Part shown: in pieces, positions 49,206-64,000 of the stretch
Position numbering within the stretch: the first letter of the stretch is position 1
Layout: each line of letters begins with the position of its first letter
Source of the DNA: Hydractinia symbiolongicarpus
Taxonomy: Eukaryota; Cnidaria; Hydrozoa; Anthoathecata; Hydractiniidae
DNA: 64,000 bases
Reading direction: 5' to 3'
Assembly: GCF_029227915.1 (NCBI RefSeq)
Contig: NC_079882.1
Coordinates: forward strand, 6,262,001-6,326,000
The notes under the pieces: model-generated
Databases searched by the model: none
Seen by the model: the letters and a program-made list of their open reading frames with translations, nothing else
Told to the model about the DNA's origin: nothing
Translations under genes and position numbers: made by a program

Positions 49206-49622
49206 CTACCCCATTGGCCCTAAATTGGCGCCCGTTGTTACAGACGTAATTTTGTTCACAGTCGAGCTCTCATGACCAAACCTGCCATTAAAGCGAGCGT
49301 AACGAGGGCCAATGTTGTATGTTAATATCACCCAGGGCGCGGCTGTATCATTTAAAAATACTAAATTAAAGTATAAAAATGCTAAAAACAGACAAACGGT
49401 GAATAATGAATATAAATAGAACAAATAGACGATCTTGTAACTGTGCAAAGTCAGATAAATCATCGGTATAGATTTAAATTGTACAACTTCGAAAATTAAA
49501 AAAGCTCCTAAAACTAACCCTTCACACAAACCGACATTTTCAATGATTGCCTTGACGCAAAAATTACATTTAAAGTTGGGAAAAGCCTTCCTAACAATCA
49601 AACTTTTCACGAAATACGACAT
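49206..49622 (-). CDS. Possible small membrane protein, 138 residues
   Basis: ATG at 49622 preceded by AGAAAA, a fair start context. Hydrophobic stretches GLVLGAFLIFEVVQF (about 36-50) and a long run from IVYLFYLYSLFTVCLFLAFL suggest two or three membrane spans; the tail (VILTYNIGPRYARFNGRFG) is polar. No recognised family. It lies 360 bases past the 3' end of PTK2, same strand. In AT-rich DNA a hydrophobic chance frame is possible, so confidence is limited. Confidence 0.38.
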   Translation of the reverse strand: MSYFVKSLIVRKAFPNFKCNFCVKAIIENVGLCEGLVLGAFLIFEVVQFKSIPMIYLTLHSYKIVYLFYLYSLFTVCLFLAFLYFNLVFLNDTAAPWVILTYNIGPRYARFNGRFGHESSTVNKITSVTTGANLGPMG

Positions 49623-49982
49623 TTTTCTTCTCCTAATTGGAGACGAGGCATTTTACTCAACCTTAAATGTAACAACTGTTGAAAAATGGGCTTAAGACGC
49701 CATACGAAACAAATCGATACTCACACGGTACAAATCGATACAATTTTATGAGGTATTGTAATTGTAAGAATGTAAACAAAAGCATAGACAAATACTGCTT
49801 AATTATGTTAAAGACGTATTTCTTCTCACGCATGATTTTGTTAAACTTATAGTTCAAGTTTACTTTTAAATAGACCCTCAATACTTTCTCTACTTGTCTA
49901 AAATTAAAGCATTCGAGGAATCACTTCTCTTTCGACTGCATTATATAGTGAGCTTCAAGCTGGACACTAGCTACAGTCAAGT

Positions 49983-63130
<13,148 letters not shown>

Positions 63131-64000
63131 CTAAACATGAAACAGAAAGGTAAGTGATGCATGATTACTAGTTTTAAAATAGTCAACAGCTTTACATTCG
63201 TTGACCACGTTATTGCTTTGTGTTTTGCGTACACACCATTGTTGTGAAGCTGTATTAGCTACATACATAATTGTTCAAGGCATAAAAAGGAATATAATAT
63301 TTATTATTATACACTATTAGAAACTTTTTTTAAAAGCTTGATGTTTATGTTTTAACGGTCGTTAGGTACTGGAATCTACATTCAAATTTGTTTATATGAC
63401 AAGAGTAAAATACATACAGTATATATAAAACAGTTTGGTGCAGTTCTATTACTTTGTGGCAAAATAAGAAAAATAAAAATGTCTGATCATAAATTATTAA
63501 ACTCATTGTTTTAAAAGTCAGTAACACTAAAAAATTTGCAAACACAAATAACTCATTGTCATGAAATTAATTATAACTTTCTAAATAACTTTCTGTAAAC
63601 AAAAACTTTATATTTTAAAATTAGGATTCTGGCTAGACTACCATTTTCCTGCTTTTTAGAACAAGTTTCGTATTGAAAGCTTGATAACATTGCAGTCACA
63701 GCTTACAATAACATAATGTCACGTCACTTGGTTAGTGACATGACATTATGCCTACCACTAACACACTGGCATTGCTTAATATTTGTGCCTTGATTTAATG
63801 TTGGCCATCGGCTTTAATTAAAATGCTACCTTATAATTTAAGTAAAAAAGGGTTATGCAACAAAATTTTGCTCCTTAAACCAAACATTGATACTTTATGT
63901 ATAGGTTTGATTGCAAACAAGTTTGTACAAAATAAGTCAAACAAATAGAAAATATTCTGGTGATACCCAATCTGTTCTGTGACAACAGTATTTGGCTAAA
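63131..64000 (-). other. PTK2 intron running off the right edge
   Basis: Upstream of the first visible kinase exon (63130). No further PTK2 exon, for example the one coding for the glycine loop, was found before the window ends. It contains the hairpin at 63712-63750. Confidence 0.6.
63712..63750. repeat. Hairpin with 16-bp arms, one mismatch
   Basis: CATAATGTCACGTCAC at 63712-63727 pairs with 63735-63750 (GTGACATGACATTATG), one mismatch, 7-base loop. The arms contain direct GTCAC repeats. Confidence 0.85.

Overview
This is animal nuclear DNA: AT-rich, with small exons bounded by GT/AG splice sites, long introns full of decayed transposons, and genes found only in animals or eukaryotes (focal adhesion kinase, MAPKAPK2-type kinase, SRA1, OST4). 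The transposon families (a pogo-type element with a HIRAN-like accessory ORF, a tRNA-like SINE with an (AAT)n tail, and a chromo-less Ty3/gypsy integrase tail ending in a 'PD.RE.TVS.R.L' motif) resemble those I know from cnidarian genomes. A cnidarian, perhaps a hydrozoan, is my best guess, but that is inference.

Layout. 1-1.7 kb: no supported gene. 1.70-4.53 kb: an apparently intact pogo-like DNA transposon with near-perfect terminal repeats, TA duplications, GC-rich subterminal repeats and two divergent ORFs (transposase on -, HIRAN-like protein on +). 6.9-13.2 kb (+): a four-exon gene joining a chromodomain-like N-terminus to a Cys-rich region and C2H2 fingers. 14.4-15.1 kb: a possible two-exon small ORF. 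15.25-22.53 kb (-): SRA1, five exons, with a 5.2 kb first intron holding two DNA transposons. 23.9-29.05 kb (-): MAPKAPK2-like kinase, nine exons. 30.1-34.4 kb (+): a nine-finger C2H2 protein. 34.8-36.0 kb (-): a single-exon basic protein of unknown function. 38.9-43.15 kb (-): a nine-exon multipass membrane protein I do not recognise. 44.2-46 kb: a SINE, a foldback and a Ty3/gypsy relic. 47.1 kb (+): OST4, only 35 residues. 49.2-49.6 kb (-): a possible small membrane protein. 49.98 kb to the right edge (-): the 3' part of focal adhesion kinase (PTK2), 15 exons from the kinase domain to the end of the FAT domain; the FERM half lies beyond the window.

The host genes are unrelated housekeeping and signalling genes, not an operon or cluster. 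Two kinase genes belong to adhesion and stress signalling. The most interesting points are: (1) the transposon-borne HIRAN-like ORF divergent from the transposase; (2) a 321-codon ORF inside a PTK2 intron, same strand, with a phase-0 donor just before the FAT-side exons, which could make a FRNK-like product with a new N-terminus; (3) a second, degraded element in SRA1 intron 1 that shares end and subterminal motifs with the intact pogo element; and (4) several near-perfect hairpins in introns and intergenic DNA. All exon models were made by eye from reading frames, splice sites and phase; no alignment or database search was run.
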